DNA of 64,000 bases from assembly GCA_016713675.1 (NCBI GenBank), contig JADJOS010000001.1, forward strand, positions 2,542,001 through 2,606,000, in the 5' to 3' direction. Source of the stretch: Acidobacteriota bacterium (lineage in GTDB: Bacteria; Acidobacteriota; Blastocatellia; Pyrinomonadales; Pyrinomonadaceae). The position numbers and the translations under genes are program-made. Positions within the stretch are counted from its first letter, which is position 1. Every line of letters starts with the position of its first letter. Below, in pieces: positions 8,571-17,196 of this stretch. The notes beneath the pieces are model-generated. The model had not been told where the DNA came from. It was given only the letters and a program-made list of their open reading frames with translations, and made no database searches.

Positions 8571-9521
8571 ATGGACATCAGCGACATCAGATCGGCAGCG
8601 GAGCGGATAAAGCCTTACGTCCGGCGGACACACCTCGAATACAGCAACAGTATAAGTCGGCGGCTCGGGGTGCATACTTCGGTAAAATTCGAGCTCTTCC
8701 AGAAGACAGGTGCATTCAAGGCTCGCGGGGCGTTTAATAAAATTCTGACCATGTCGGACGAGGAGCGTGCCAAGGGCGTGGTCGCGGTGAGCGGGGGCAA
8801 TCATGCGCAGGCCGTTGCGTATTCGTCGAACGTCCTGGGCGTTGACGCGGTGATCCTGATGCCTGCAAATACGCCGCAGGTCTATGTAGATGCGACGCGG
8901 GGATATGGTGCGACGGTCGAACTTCAGCCCAACATCGCGGCCGCGTTCGACAGAATAAAGGACTACGAGGCCGAAGGCCGTGTCTTTGTGCATCCGTTTG
9001 ACGACGAAGTGATCATCGCGGGGCAGGGAACGGTGGGTCTGGAGATCCTTGAGGACGCACCGGAGACCACGGACATCATTCTGAGCATCGGCGGAGGTGG
9101 TTTGGCGGGCGGAGTTGCTGTGGCGGCAAAGTCGCTCAACCCTGATATCCGTATGTGGGCAGTGGAGACGGAAGGTGCTGATGCGATGTCGCGAGCCGTT
9201 GCGGCCGGTAAAGTAGTCGAGATGGATGCGATCACGTCCATTGCAAAGACGCTGGGAGCCCCTTATGTATCAGATCTGACGCTGTCGATGGTGCAGAAAT
9301 ACTACGAATCGGTCACGGTCGTCACTGACGCCGAAGCGGTCGAGGCCATGGTCTTCATCGCGGAGCGGCTCAAGGTAATTACCGAACCCGCGGCGGCCGT
9401 AACGCTCGTCGCGGCAGAGAAACTGCGTGACAACTTCAACGCCGACAGCCGCGTCGTCCTCATCCTCTGCGGCGGCAATACGGGCGTGAGCGACCTTTGC
9501 GGGTTTTTGCAGTTGCTCTAA
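8571..9521 (+). CDS. Threonine ammonia-lyase / serine-threonine dehydratase
   Basis: A 316-residue PLP enzyme of fold type II that deaminates threonine (or serine) to 2-oxobutyrate (or pyruvate). The PLP lysine lies in KTGAFKARGA near residue 53, the substrate loop SGGNHAQAVAYS near 80, and the phosphate-binding glycine loop GGGGLAGG near 178. There is no C-terminal ACT regulatory domain, so it is of the short catabolic (TdcB-like) type rather than full-length biosynthetic IlvA; serine racemase activity is also possible in this subfamily. Upstream and downstream both hold palindromic repeats. Confidence 0.85.
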   Translation: MDISDIRSAAERIKPYVRRTHLEYSNSISRRLGVHTSVKFELFQKTGAFKARGAFNKILTMSDEERAKGVVAVSGGNHAQAVAYSSNVLGVDAVILMPANTPQVYVDATRGYGATVELQPNIAAAFDRIKDYEAEGRVFVHPFDDEVIIAGQGTVGLEILEDAPETTDIILSIGGGGLAGGVAVAAKSLNPDIRMWAVETEGADAMSRAVAAGKVVEMDAITSIAKTLGAPYVSDLTLSMVQKYYESVTVVTDAEAVEAMVFIAERLKVITEPAAAVTLVAAEKLRDNFNADSRVVLILCGGNTGVSDLCGFLQLL

Positions 9522-9552
9522 GTCAGAACCACCTGCGTGAGCGGGTGGCGTG
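9522..9552 (+). repeat. Palindrome-arm repeat, CCTGCGT/GCGGGTGGC family (copy 1)
   Basis: A 31-base element immediately after the stop of the dehydratase gene. It matches, with two mismatches, the arm at 15387-15417 and, inverted, the arm at 15441-15471. Here only a single arm is present. It contains the small inner palindrome formed by ACCACCTGCGT and GCGGGTGGC, so even one copy can fold. Confidence 0.75.
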
Positions 9553-9595
9553 AACGTGCTTGCCGATCGAGAGCCAACTTCGTTGCCGAACGAAC

Positions 9596-9742
9596 GGTTG
9601 TTTGCTCGTTGCATAAAGTTATTTCGTCGTAGCAGAAGGTTATTCTGTCGAAGCAGGAGGTTATTTCGCCGTAGCAGAAGGTTATTTGGTCGTTGCAGAA
9701 GGTTATCTGCCCACCGTAGAAGTCTATTTGCTTGCTGCAAGG
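9596..9742 (+). repeat. Tandem array of seven 21-bp units
   Basis: Seven consecutive 21-base units fill 9596-9742 with consensus close to GGTTATTTCGTCGTAGCAGAA; the outer units are most diverged. Because 21 is a multiple of three, frames on both strands stay open across it and would read heptads (RRLFCRS on plus, NNLLLRR on minus), but neither frame has a ribosome binding site or known domain. I treat it as a minisatellite in the spacer between the dehydratase and a membrane protein gene. Confidence 0.85.
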
Positions 9743-9824
9743 CGTTCTAAGGAATCGTAACGCGGCTTTCAGTTGAGCGAGATCCGTTGTACTATATCCC
9801 GAATTCGGTTACGGGGAGAAAGTT

Positions 9825-10559
9825 ATGGCAACAAATTCGGACTTTGACTGGAGACGTTCGGACAGGCGCGTTTATGGGGCCGTCGCGGTAGTGTTTGTGC
9901 TGGTGGTATTGCTTGGCTTTGGCAGGACCTACTATTTTCGGTATGTCGTTGACGGTCCGGCGGTGCCGTCGATCCTCGTTCATATTCATGGGCTGGTGAT
10001 GACGCTGTGGGTAGCGTTCTTTGTTTCGCAGGTCTGGCTGATCCGCACAAAGCGGGCGAAGGTTCATATGAATATGGGCATGCTTGGCATCGCCCTGGCA
10101 ATTGTGGTCATTGTTGTTGGCTTCTTTACTGGCGCGGCTGCCGCTAAGAATGGTTCGGCCGCTTCGCCTCCGGATATTCCGCCTCTAGCGTTTTTTATCG
10201 TCCCGTTCGTTGACATAGTGTTGTTCACCGTTTTTTTTGGCGCCGCGATCTACTTTCGCAAACAGCTCGCCGATCACAAAAGGCTGATGCTGCTGACAGT
10301 GATTAACTTTCTGCCGCCCGCGGTAGCCCGGATCCCAATTCCGACACTTCAGGCTTTCGGCCCGTTATTCTTCTTTGGTATCCCAACACTTCTGGCGCTT
10401 GGATTTCTTATCTACGACACTGTTAAGAACGGGAAGCTCAACAAGCCGTTCATGATCGGTGCTGCAATTCTGATCGCGTCATATCCGCTGCGATTGATGG
10501 TTTCGGAGACAAACGCATGGTTGACCTTTGCCGCGTGGATAACCAGCTGGGCGGCCTAA
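9825..10559 (+). CDS. Multi-pass membrane protein of unknown function, 244 residues
   Basis: GGGGAG at about 9812-9817 is the ribosome binding site. About six or seven hydrophobic segments are visible, the first at residues 16-36. A histidine-containing helix start (SILVHIHGLVMTLWVAFF, about 50-67) and a further conserved-looking histidine in RAKVHMNMG suggest a heme or quinone environment in the membrane, but this is inference. I do not recognise a named family. It ends 7 bases from the convergent glnE. Confidence 0.7.
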   Translation: MATNSDFDWRRSDRRVYGAVAVVFVLVVLLGFGRTYYFRYVVDGPAVPSILVHIHGLVMTLWVAFFVSQVWLIRTKRAKVHMNMGMLGIALAIVVIVVGFFTGAAAAKNGSAASPPDIPPLAFFIVPFVDIVLFTVFFGAAIYFRKQLADHKRLMLLTVINFLPPAVARIPIPTLQAFGPLFFFGIPTLLALGFLIYDTVKNGKLNKPFMIGAAILIASYPLRLMVSETNAWLTFAAWITSWAA

Positions 10560-10566
10560 CGCACAT

Positions 10567-13356
10567 TTATCTGTTCAAATCCGGTAATATCGCGTCGAAT
10601 GCCTCGCGGATGGCGAGGCGGTGGGCGGTGAGATGTTCGAGGAGTTCGGCGGGCGACCCAAGACCCATGCGTTCGGCGATGGTCGCAAGTGCAGTTTGGT
10701 TGGCGATCGAAAGCCTCGTCGTCCGCCCGATGGTGAGGCGGAGTTGGTGGTCGAGAGCGGAGAGGAAAGTGTGGCCATCTCGCAAAGCCGAGAGAGGGAG
10801 AAGGGGAGTAGAGGAGTCGGGTAACGAAGACGCTTCGCGATGATGTTGCTCAAGTTTGTCTAACATCGTGGAAGTGGAGCGCGGGTTCTCATCGGCCCCA
10901 CTTCTCCTCTTCTCCTCTTCTCCGTTTCTATCCGCAACGTCCGGAACGTTGTCGCGCAGCTGCAAATACCGCATCGCGAAGTAAATGTCGAGCATGCCGC
11001 CGCTGCCGTACTTTATATCGATGTCGCCGCCACGCAACGAGCGCGTCCTTTCCTTTTCCAGAGCGAGGCGGACGCGGCGGGTCTCGGTGCGTAGCTCTTC
11101 GGTGTCGACGGTGAGGGCACGTTCGTGGATGATGCGGCGGGTTTCGCTTTCGACGTTCCGAGCGAGGCTTTGGTCGCCGCCGACCGCGCGGAGTTTGACG
11201 AACGCGAGCATTTCCCAGACGGCCGCTTTATCGCGCATATAGTCCAGAAACGCGTCGATCGAGATCGCGGTCATGCCCTTGGAACCGAAGGGGCGCAGAC
11301 GAAGGTCGACGCGATACAGATTGCCGTCGCGGGTCATTGACGAAAGCGTTGTCGAGAACAATTCCACGGCCCGTGCATAGAACTCGGCCGCCGTCACGCC
11401 GGCGATCTGATGCCCGGGATCGAAATAGACCATCACCAGATCAAGGTCCGAATCATAATCAAGCCCGCGGCCGCCAAGTTTGCCGAGGGCGAGGATCGCG
11501 ATATCGAGATTGACTTCGTGCGGGCGGTAGCGGTTGGTCAATTCGTCGCGGACGACCTCGAGGGCGGCCTTGATACTCGCCTCGGCAAGCTCGGTCTGAG
11601 CCCGTTTAGATTCGTTGAGGCCAAGTTTGCCAAAGATGTCACGCACCACCAGCTCAAGCAGCAGCCGCGACCATACCTTTCGCATCGCCGACAAACGGTG
11701 GCCGAAATCTCTCGTGCCGTCGATCGCTGCCGACATTATCATCTCGTAGTCCGGCTGCTCGAATTCGTCTTCCGGATCGGGCAGATCGACCGCTAACTGC
11801 GGGTTCGCCGCCAGCATTGCGGCAAAGTGCGGCGACACCGAGACGAGTTTATCCAGCACAGCGACATTCGATTCGGTGGCGTCGAAGTCAACGTCGGATT
11901 TCTCGATCGACTCGAGGACATGCGAACGCGTTCGCTCTTCGCGATTGGGCACCTCTGTAACTTCGAGATCGGCATCCTCGGCAGGAGTTTCGCCGAAGAT
12001 CCGGGTGAAGATCCTGCTGACATTGTCGGTCGCGAGCGTCAGATCGGCCTCGAAATCGCCTGCGGATGCGAACGACATCTTGCGGGCGACGAGGCCGCGT
12101 TTATCAGGATCATCGGGAACTGTGTGCGTCTGGACGCCGTTCTTCATCTGCAGGATGTGCTCGGTGCGGCGAAGGAATTCGTAGGCGGTGGACAGCTCGG
12201 ACAATTCGGCTTTGGAAATATACTTGCGGTCCGCAAGCCGCGACAAACTGATCAACGTGTGCGGGCTGCGGAGCCATTTGTCCTTGCCGCCGTAGGCAAG
12301 CTGAAGGGCCTGAGCAAGGAACTCGATCTCGCGAATGCCTCCGCGGCCAAGCTTCACATCGAAACCACGCCGGTTTATGTTCTCCTGATCGATCCGTTCT
12401 TTGGAACGACGGACGTTGGCAAGGGCGGTTTCGATAGTTTGCTTTTTTGAAAAGATCAGGTCCTCGACCGTGCCGAAGAATTGTTTGAACAGTTCAGTAT
12501 CGCCGGCACAACCGCGCGAACGGATCAGCACCTGGCGTTCCCACGCACGGGCCTCGGTCTTGAAATACCTGATCATATCGCCCACCGACAATGCTAACGC
12601 CCCGAGCGAACCGTGCGGGCGGAGCCGCAGATCGACGCGATATGCCGCACCCTCGCCCGACGGCGAGCCGACGAGTTTGGTGATGTATTCAGCGAGCTTT
12701 ACGTAGTATTCGCGGTTGGTCACGCTTTCACGCGAACCGCCGGTGGTCTTACCCTCGGCAGAATATATAAACAGCAGATCGATGTCGGAGGAATAGTTGA
12801 GCTCCTTGGATCCGAGTTTGCCGAGTGCGGCAATGCAAAAGCCGGACGGAACGAAGCGGCCTTTGTCGTCGGCCTCCTGCGGATGGCCGAAACGATTGTC
12901 GATCTCGTGGCGTGCCCGTTCGAGGGCAGTTTCGAGTATCGCATCGGCGAGATTGGATATTTCCTCAGTGATCTCAGCGATCGTCGCAAGCCGGCGAATA
13001 TCACGGAGATATATCCGAAGCAATTCACGGCGGCGGAAACGAGCGAATAATACTTGCGGATCGAGTTGGGAATTGGTCAGAGCAAACCGGGCGAGCGACT
13101 CGATCAATTCCTCGCGGCTGCGAACGCCCGATTCGAGCCGTTTGCGTCCGAGCCACCAGATGTAATCCGGATGCTGGAGCAGCGTAGTCGCGAGTAAGGG
13201 GCTGAACGAGACAAGCGTCAAAACATCTGACAGCAGCCCGTCCTGCCTCAACAGTTTCTCGTGCTGGGCGGCGTGCTGTTCGGTGAACTGGCCGAGAAAT
13301 CGCCGGGCGGCGTCGGCGTCTGGAAGGTCCTTGATGAGATTTTCTTCTTTACGCAT
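10567..13356 (-). CDS. glnE: Bifunctional glutamine synthetase adenylyltransferase/deadenylase
   Basis: At 929 residues this matches the usual length of GlnE, which adds AMP to glutamine synthetase when nitrogen is plentiful and removes it when nitrogen is scarce. Two nucleotidyltransferase active sites with paired aspartates are visible: NYSSDIDLLFIY near residue 190 (removal domain) and DYDSDLDLVMVYF near 635 (transfer domain), each preceded by LGKLG. Near residues 800-850 there is a low-complexity charged stretch (NGEEEKRRSGADE and a serine-rich tail) where other members have a short linker. The next gene upstream is the enhancer-binding-type regulator, 39 bases away and in the same direction, so the two may be co-transcribed. 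Confidence 0.95.
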   Translation of the reverse strand: MRKEENLIKDLPDADAARRFLGQFTEQHAAQHEKLLRQDGLLSDVLTLVSFSPLLATTLLQHPDYIWWLGRKRLESGVRSREELIESLARFALTNSQLDPQVLFARFRRRELLRIYLRDIRRLATIAEITEEISNLADAILETALERARHEIDNRFGHPQEADDKGRFVPSGFCIAALGKLGSKELNYSSDIDLLFIYSAEGKTTGGSRESVTNREYYVKLAEYITKLVGSPSGEGAAYRVDLRLRPHGSLGALALSVGDMIRYFKTEARAWERQVLIRSRGCAGDTELFKQFFGTVEDLIFSKKQTIETALANVRRSKERIDQENINRRGFDVKLGRGGIREIEFLAQALQLAYGGKDKWLRSPHTLISLSRLADRKYISKAELSELSTAYEFLRRTEHILQMKNGVQTHTVPDDPDKRGLVARKMSFASAGDFEADLTLATDNVSRIFTRIFGETPAEDADLEVTEVPNREERTRSHVLESIEKSDVDFDATESNVAVLDKLVSVSPHFAAMLAANPQLAVDLPDPEDEFEQPDYEMIMSAAIDGTRDFGHRLSAMRKVWSRLLLELVVRDIFGKLGLNESKRAQTELAEASIKAALEVVRDELTNRYRPHEVNLDIAILALGKLGGRGLDYDSDLDLVMVYFDPGHQIAGVTAAEFYARAVELFSTTLSSMTRDGNLYRVDLRLRPFGSKGMTAISIDAFLDYMRDKAAVWEMLAFVKLRAVGGDQSLARNVESETRRIIHERALTVDTEELRTETRRVRLALEKERTRSLRGGDIDIKYGSGGMLDIYFAMRYLQLRDNVPDVADRNGEEEKRRSGADENPRSTSTMLDKLEQHHREASSLPDSSTPLLPLSALRDGHTFLSALDHQLRLTIGRTTRLSIANQTALATIAERMGLGSPAELLEHLTAHRLAIREAFDAILPDLNR

Positions 13357-13370
13357 AGCTCGCGTTGTGT

Positions 13371-13392
13371 CCCTACTACCGTGCGGGCTTCT
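13371..13392. repeat. Half-site of the AGCCCGCAC palindrome family
   Basis: The spacer between glnE and the regulator gene contains CCGTGCGGGCTTCTGC preceded by CCCTACTA, which matches one arm of the palindromes at 8426-8544 and 15974-16036 with a few changes. No inverted partner is nearby. It may be a degenerate remnant. Confidence 0.45.
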
Positions 13393-13395
13393 GCA

Positions 13396-14874
13396 TCATC
13401 GGCGGAAACGCTTTCGATCGATCTCGTATTTTACTATCTTATAGCCGAGAATGCGTTCGGTCGAATCGAGCATTTTCGCGGCCTTAGCGACGTTGCCCCG
13501 TGTCGATTTGAGCGTGTCGATGATCAGGTCCCGTTCGAACGCTTCGACTGCACTGGCCAGGGTCACGCGAGTTTCCGTACCGCTGACCTCAGCGGTTTGC
13601 AGCGTCGGCGGGAGGTGATGGCCGTGAATAACGTTCGAATCGCAGACCAGCACCGACCGTTCGATGACATTTTCGAGCTCACGCACGTTGCCGGGATAAT
13701 GATAGGCAGTGAGCATGTCGATCGCGGGCGTCGAAATACGCTTGACGTTCTTATTGTGTTCAATCTCGTACTTTTCGAGGAAATGCTCGGCAAGCAGCAG
13801 AATGTCGGCCTTCCTTTCGCGTAGCGGCGGCAGATAGATCGTAAAGCCGGCCAGATGATCTAACAGTTCACCGTCAAACGTGCCCACGCGAACCGCATCA
13901 GCCAGATCCTGACTAGACGATGCGATAAGACGGATGTTGACGGAAACATCTTCGCCGCTGTCCGTGCGTACGAATTTGCGTTCCTGCACCGCACGGAGCA
14001 CCTTGGACTGGAGATGGAGCGGCAGACCGCCTACTTCGTCAAGATAAAGCGTTCCGCCGTCGGCAAGTTCAAATCGGCCCTTCTTATCCGATCCGAAGAT
14101 CTCGCTTTCGATCAACGCGTCGGGCACATCGGAGCAGTTTAGCTTTACGAACGAGCGTTTCGAACGCAGGCTGTTGTAATGAATGGAGCCGGCGATCAGT
14201 TCCTTGCCGGTCCCATGCTCTCCGCGGAGAAGCACGGTCGAGTTTGATCGTGCGATCTGCGTCACTTGATCGAGGGCCGTACGCATCGCCCCGGAGTTGC
14301 CGATGAGCTGCGACAGGTCATACTTTTGCCTGAGCTCCTGCTTTAGGTGAAGATTCTCCTCGGCGAGTTTACGATTGGCGGCGTCCAACATCCGCTCGAC
14401 GAACATCGCCTGCGCGATGACAGGGGCAAATGCACCGAGCACTCTGACCACTCGGTTCTCCTCAACGCGTGTTCCGCCTCGAAAGCCCGCCGCAACCATG
14501 CCGACGGTCTTGCCTTTTACTGATACGGGGACAGCCACGAGGAAGCGGGTTTGGGTGCCAAATGCCAGGAAATCGAGTGCCCGGTCGGCTCCGACGTCAT
14601 CGATGGCGAGAGGTTTTGAGAGTTCGAACATACGCCAAAGGCTGCTCTTTGCAATGCGCGATTCGAGGCGGCGAAAATCGGCAACGCCGACGCCTTCGGC
14701 CGCGACGAGGTCGGCGACACCGTCGTCGACACGCTGCCGGACGATGAACGCGACGTCAGCCGACAATGCACGCATTACTGTCTTCGTCACGACGCCTGCT
14801 CCATCGCGAAGCCCGCTGCCGTCCGCAAAAGCACCGGCCGCCGTCGCGATGAGATCGATGTGGTCTAGTTTCAC
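13396..14874 (-). CDS. GAF-AAA+-Fis regulator lacking the GAFTGA loop
   Basis: The frame opens at 14964, but I prefer the GTG at 14874 (VKLDHIDLIATAAG), giving 492 residues and leaving a spacer to the divergent pseudouridine synthase gene. Residues about 20-175 look like a GAF sensor domain, about 195-420 an AAA+ domain (Walker A GEHGTGKE near 220, Walker B TLYLDEVG, arginine fingers in PPLRERKAD, NVRELENVIERS), and the last 45 residues a Fis-type helix-turn-helix. NifA/NtrC-type activators carry GAFTGA between ESEIFG and GRFELA; here ESEIFGSDKKGRFELADGG shows it is missing. Sensor I also reads IASSSQDL instead of IAATNRDL. It therefore probably does not activate sigma-54 polymerase and may act as a repressor or on another sigma factor. 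Confidence 0.85.
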   Translation of the reverse strand: MKLDHIDLIATAAGAFADGSGLRDGAGVVTKTVMRALSADVAFIVRQRVDDGVADLVAAEGVGVADFRRLESRIAKSSLWRMFELSKPLAIDDVGADRALDFLAFGTQTRFLVAVPVSVKGKTVGMVAAGFRGGTRVEENRVVRVLGAFAPVIAQAMFVERMLDAANRKLAEENLHLKQELRQKYDLSQLIGNSGAMRTALDQVTQIARSNSTVLLRGEHGTGKELIAGSIHYNSLRSKRSFVKLNCSDVPDALIESEIFGSDKKGRFELADGGTLYLDEVGGLPLHLQSKVLRAVQERKFVRTDSGEDVSVNIRLIASSSQDLADAVRVGTFDGELLDHLAGFTIYLPPLRERKADILLLAEHFLEKYEIEHNKNVKRISTPAIDMLTAYHYPGNVRELENVIERSVLVCDSNVIHGHHLPPTLQTAEVSGTETRVTLASAVEAFERDLIIDTLKSTRGNVAKAAKMLDSTERILGYKIVKYEIDRKRFRR

Positions 14875-15018
14875 TTTACCTACAAAATTGTAGCGCAAAC
14901 GGCGGCCTGATGACGGAAACACGAGGGTAAACGAGTGCGCCAACGGGGTGATTCGTTTCGGCACGTCCGTTCACACTCGCGTTTCCGCTCTGCCCGACAA
15001 AGGATACGCTACAATCAA

Positions 15019-15960
15019 GTGGTGGAAACTCGCGTACACATCACAGCCGGGGACGAGCACAATAAAATGCGGCTCGAAGACTTTCTGCTGGGGCAATTTC
15101 ATTCGCTCAGCAAGATGTATCTTCGCGCGGTCGTGAAGGCCGAACAGTGCGAGGTGAACGGCCGTTGGGAGAACCGCGGCTACAAACTGCGCCCGAACGA
15201 TTTTGTTGAGATCACGGTAGACCACACACGCGGGACGGCAATGCAGCCGCAGAAGATCGAGCTCGACATATTATTCGAGGACGACGAACTGCTAATAATC
15301 AACAAGCCCGAAGACATGCTCATGCATCCCTCGCATCGTGACAACAGCGGTACGCTGCTGAATGCGCTGGCGTTTTACTTGAACCAGTCAGAACCGCCTG
15401 CGTCAGCGGGTGGCGTGTCGGTCGACTTAATCGGCTCGCACACGCCGCCCGCTTACGCAGGCGGTTCTGACAAGAACGACATGATCCGTCCAGGCCTTCC
15501 GCACAGGCTTGACCGGCTTACTTCGGGGCTTGTAGTCGTTACGAAGACGGCGAGGGCTCATCGGATTATTTCGGGGCATTTTCTGAAGAAGCGGGTAGAG
15601 AAACTTTACCTTGCGTTGGTCGACGGAGTGGTCGAGCACGACAGCGGAACGATCGACGCACCGATCGGGCGGTTTGCGGACATAAAGCTCTGGGGCGTAA
15701 AGGACGACGGGAAGAGAGCCGTGACCAATTACAAGGTTCGTGAGCGTTACGAAAAAACAACGCTGCTCGAACTCGAGCCCGTCACAGGCCGTACGAACCA
15801 ACTCCGCATCCACGCTGCCCATATTGGGTATCCTATTGTTGGTGATGTGCAGCGTGCCGGCTCGAAGTACCGCCGTCTATGTTTGCATGCCTACCGCCTG
15901 GCGTTCCCGCATCCGACGACGCGGGAGATGATGCGGTTCGAGAAGGACGTTATATTCTGA
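15019..15960 (+). CDS. RluA-family 23S rRNA pseudouridine synthase with in-frame palindromic insertion
   Basis: A 313-residue enzyme if started at GTG 15019 (or 15022); an in-frame ATG at 14935 gives 28 extra arginine-rich residues unlike the family, and overlaps the divergent regulator's upstream region. Residues about 10-70 form an S4 RNA-binding domain, then the catalytic domain with HRLDRLTSG (catalytic Asp) and RTNQLRIHAAHIGYPIVGD. Between LNALAFYLNQ and the HRLD loop, where relatives have a few residues, there are about 28 extra residues (SEPPASAGG...HTPPAYAGGSD) encoded exactly by two inverted repeat arms at 15387-15471. TACAAT at 15010-15015 is a possible -10 box; if used, the mRNA would be leaderless. 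Confidence 0.88.
   Translation: MVETRVHITAGDEHNKMRLEDFLLGQFHSLSKMYLRAVVKAEQCEVNGRWENRGYKLRPNDFVEITVDHTRGTAMQPQKIELDILFEDDELLIINKPEDMLMHPSHRDNSGTLLNALAFYLNQSEPPASAGGVSVDLIGSHTPPAYAGGSDKNDMIRPGLPHRLDRLTSGLVVVTKTARAHRIISGHFLKKRVEKLYLALVDGVVEHDSGTIDAPIGRFADIKLWGVKDDGKRAVTNYKVRERYEKTTLLELEPVTGRTNQLRIHAAHIGYPIVGDVQRAGSKYRRLCLHAYRLAFPHPTTREMMRFEKDVIF
15387..15471. repeat. Palindromic element inside the pseudouridine synthase gene
   Basis: Arms 15387-15417 and 15441-15471 are inverted 31-base copies with one or two mismatches, separated by 23 bases. The arms share the core CCTGCGT-CAGCGGGTGGCGTG with the single copy at 9522-9552. The whole element is a length that keeps the reading frame and reads SEPPASAGG on one arm and TPPAYAGGSD on the other. 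Confidence 0.88.
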
Positions 15961-15973
15961 GAACAGGTGCATA

Positions 15974-16036
15974 AGCCCGCACGCAGTAAGGGCGTAACAT
16001 TCGACGTGCGCGTTACGCCCTTACTGCGTGCGGGCT
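15974..16036. repeat. Perfect long palindrome, AGCCCGCAC family (copy 2)
   Basis: Arms 15974-15998 and 16012-16036 are perfect 25-base inverted repeats starting AGCCCGCACGCAGTAAGGGC, with a 13-base loop. It lies between the ends of two convergent genes, 13 bases after the pseudouridine synthase stop, and could double as a terminator although no T run follows. Confidence 0.85.
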
Positions 16037-16044
16037 TGTGCCAT

Positions 16045-17064
16045 TTACTGCAGGACTATGTCGAACGCTTTTCCGCGTGTGCCTTTCTTAAAACGGACGC
16101 TGACGGCGTAGTTTTTGCCGGCTTCGAGGGTCCAGCAGCCTTCGCCGTAGCCTTCGTAATACTTGTTATCGGCATAGAGCGTATTCGACCAGAGTTTATA
16201 GCAGTACTTTCCGGGCCCGTTAAAGGTGTAAGACTGTTTCGCGACGGGAGTCTTGGTATTGACGACGAAGTCGCGCCTGACGTTGTTCGAGCCGAAGTGC
16301 ATAATAATGTTCTCGGCACGTTGCCCAGCGGCAATGTTCAGTTCATCGGTGATCGTGATCCTGCCGGGGGCGGTGCTCTTGCGTGCGCCGTATAGCTTTT
16401 GGATGCCGACGATATCGAGAGCGGAGAGAGCACCGTCGTTGTTCCAACGCGGGTTGCAGTAATTCATCACGCTGTCGGGGTCGTACACGGTGAGGAGCAG
16501 GCCGCCCGATTTGCGAGCCTCGGTCTTACAAGTCGAATCGGCACGATCCTGTTCGTGCATCAGCCCGAGAGCATGGCCAAACTCGTGCACCGCGACGCTC
16601 GCAATACACGCCATGCGCCGATTGGCAGCCTGGCAACTGGGCGAGAAGTTCTTGAACGTAAAGTTCAGCTCCATGCCGTTCCGCGAGCCATCCATGTAAC
16701 GGCCGATGCCCGAATTCGAGCGCGTATCGGTGATCAGGATGCGGATGCCTTTGCTCGCAGCGACGCATTGCTGCCAGCCGTAAAAATTGATGTTTGCCGC
16801 GGCTTGCCAGGTGCTCGTTATCTTATTCTTGACGACCGCCGTTTCGGCGTTCCAGCCATTTGGATTTTCCCAACAGACAGGAATGTAAGCAATGCCGTCA
16901 GTCGAGGCCGGCCACTGCCAGCCCGCACCTGTAACGGCATAGCCCCTGCTCGAAACCTGTGCGTTTGCGGACAAAGCAATGCCCGCGAGCAGCACAAACA
17001 CCACTGCCAAAACCTGCTTAAACAAGACCATCGAGCCACTCTGCCTTTTTATCTGTTTGTTCAC
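16045..17064 (-). CDS. Secreted metzincin zinc metalloprotease
   Basis: The 339-residue frame opens with GTG at 17064; an ATG at 17031 is an alternative. Either start gives a signal peptide (VLAVVFVLLAGIALSANAQ). The zinc site HEFGHALGLMH with following acid D lies near residue 160, and the Met-turn SVMNY follows about 40 residues later, the two hallmarks of metzincins; the nearest families are matrixin- and astacin-like peptidases. The final 90 residues form a beta-rich tail that ends FKKGTRGKAFDIVLQ, probably a substrate- or surface-binding domain. Expected to act outside the cell or in the periplasm. Confidence 0.87.
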   Translation of the reverse strand: MNKQIKRQSGSMVLFKQVLAVVFVLLAGIALSANAQVSSRGYAVTGAGWQWPASTDGIAYIPVCWENPNGWNAETAVVKNKITSTWQAAANINFYGWQQCVAASKGIRILITDTRSNSGIGRYMDGSRNGMELNFTFKNFSPSCQAANRRMACIASVAVHEFGHALGLMHEQDRADSTCKTEARKSGGLLLTVYDPDSVMNYCNPRWNNDGALSALDIVGIQKLYGARKSTAPGRITITDELNIAAGQRAENIIMHFGSNNVRRDFVVNTKTPVAKQSYTFNGPGKYCYKLWSNTLYADNKYYEGYGEGCWTLEAGKNYAVSVRFKKGTRGKAFDIVLQ

Positions 17065-17196
17065 AACGATTTACAAGATACCATAACCTTCGTTGTGGAG
17101 ATGGATGTTATTTGCGATTCAAGAGGTTGCAGGGAAAAGATCGAACGTCGCCGTCTGTTTTCGAGCGGATAAGTGTCGCGCAGCGACAATTTGAAC

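Noticed and set aside
9596..9742. CRISPR array
   Set aside because: The 21-bp units are directly adjacent with no spacers and no cas genes are near.
9550..9750. 66-residue arginine-rich frame over the tandem repeat
   Set aside because: It is open because the unit length is a multiple of three; no ribosome binding site or domain.
10567..13356. Many long plus-strand frames over glnE
   Set aside because: They mirror the high-GC third positions of glnE, with no domains; the minus-strand GlnE is unambiguous.
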